Shown here: piece after piece, positions 5,246 through 5,350 of the stretch | How the letters are laid out: the number at the start of each line of letters is the position of its first letter | Numbering within the stretch: position 1 is the first letter of the stretch | Assembly: GCA_030638765.1 (NCBI GenBank) | Contig: DAOWDZ010000153.1 | Coordinates: forward strand, 1 to 5,350 | Length of the DNA stretch: 5,350 bases | Source of the DNA: Desulfocapsa sp. | GTDB lineage: Bacteria; Desulfobacterota; Desulfobulbia; Desulfobulbales; Desulfocapsaceae | Direction: 5' to 3' | Made by a program: the position numbers and the translations under genes | Notes under the pieces: generated by a model | The model's database searches: none | What the model saw: only the letters and a program-made list of their open reading frames with translations | What the model was told of the DNA's origin: nothing

Positions 5246-5350
5246 ATGGATTTGCAGAAGAAGAGGCTGGAAGAACTACGGCTTCTTCTGAATGATCATT
5301 CTCATCGGTATTATGTCCTTGATGATCCAACAATTTCCGATGGTGAATAC
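5246..5350 (+). CDS. ligA: NAD-dependent DNA ligase, N-terminal fragment (cut by window edge)
   Basis: Only the first 35 codons are inside the window, and the frame stays open to the last base. The translation ends in [16 protein letters not shown] (20-35), the hallmark of the Ia domain of bacterial NAD+-dependent ligases. It binds the nicotinamide mononucleotide part of NAD+ during enzyme adenylation. Tyr22, Asp32 and Tyr35 align, with identical numbering, to the residues known to matter in E. coli LigA; Tyr23 replaces E. coli His23. LigA seals nicks in replication and repair. ATG 5246 gives the usual spacing to this motif. An alternative in-frame TTG at 5240 adds two residues. There is no clear Shine-Dalgarno, and the gene starts 6 nt after the tautomerase stop, in the same frame, so expression probably relies on coupling. 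The adenylation lysine and later domains are beyond the window. Confidence 0.93.
   Translation, partial: MDLQKKRLEELRLLLNDHSHRYYVLDDPTISDGEY

Noticed and set aside
5290..5301. 12-bp palindrome GAATGATCATTC
   Set aside because: It lies inside the well-supported ligA coding sequence (Asn-Asp-His-Ser codons), with no second copy or regulatory context, so chance is the likeliest explanation.
1..5350. CRISPR array, insertion sequence, toxin-antitoxin or defence system
   Set aside because: No regularly spaced repeats, no transposase or terminal repeats, and every substantial gene except one belongs to a housekeeping-type family.

Overview
The window is an ordinary-looking bacterial chromosomal segment with every gene on the + strand, tightly packed from about position 180 to the right edge. 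By eye the base composition is a little below 50% GC. The gene set suggests an anaerobic or facultative Gram-negative of the Desulfobacterota (delta-proteobacterial) type, possibly Desulfobulbales-like. It includes the glutamyl-tRNA (C5) route to tetrapyrroles, a stand-alone precorrin-2 dehydrogenase next to a CcsA/HemX-like protein and hemA, and NAD-dependent ligase. The taxonomic call is inference from protein style and gene order, not a demonstrated match.

Layout. Positions 1-90 hold the 3' end of whatever lies upstream, marked by one weak and one strong intrinsic terminator. Positions 91-179 are the leader of the operon, with a perfect 15-bp palindrome beside a possible -10 box. Then follow uppP (180-989, lipid-carrier recycling for the cell wall), a class I SAM methyltransferase of unknown target (1014-1706), a siroheme-synthase N-domain protein (1718-2407), a CcsA/HemX-like membrane protein (2435-3265), hemA (3255-4529), an unrecognised 167-residue protein (4526-5029), a small 4-oxalocrotonate-tautomerase-like protein (5051-5239), and the first 35 codons of ligA (5246 to the window edge).

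How the genes fit together. The core is a tetrapyrrole block. HemA commits glutamyl-tRNA to the pathway, the precorrin-2 dehydrogenase draws the uroporphyrinogen III branch toward siroheme (or cobalamin/alternative heme), and the CcsA/HemX-like protein is either part of cytochrome c maturation or a HemX-type modulator of HemA. Gaps of 6-27 nt, and overlaps at ccsA/hemA (11 nt) and hemA/unknown gene (4 nt), suggest one transcript with translational coupling. No terminator is visible between uppP and ligA.

I found no CRISPR array, mobile element, tRNA or rRNA, and no clear evidence of a new multi-gene system. The items most worth a second look are the unrecognised gene behind hemA, the tautomerase lacking the usual catalytic arginines and lying in frame with ligA across a single stop codon, the orphan CcsA/HemX-like protein overlapping hemA, and the palindrome upstream of uppP.
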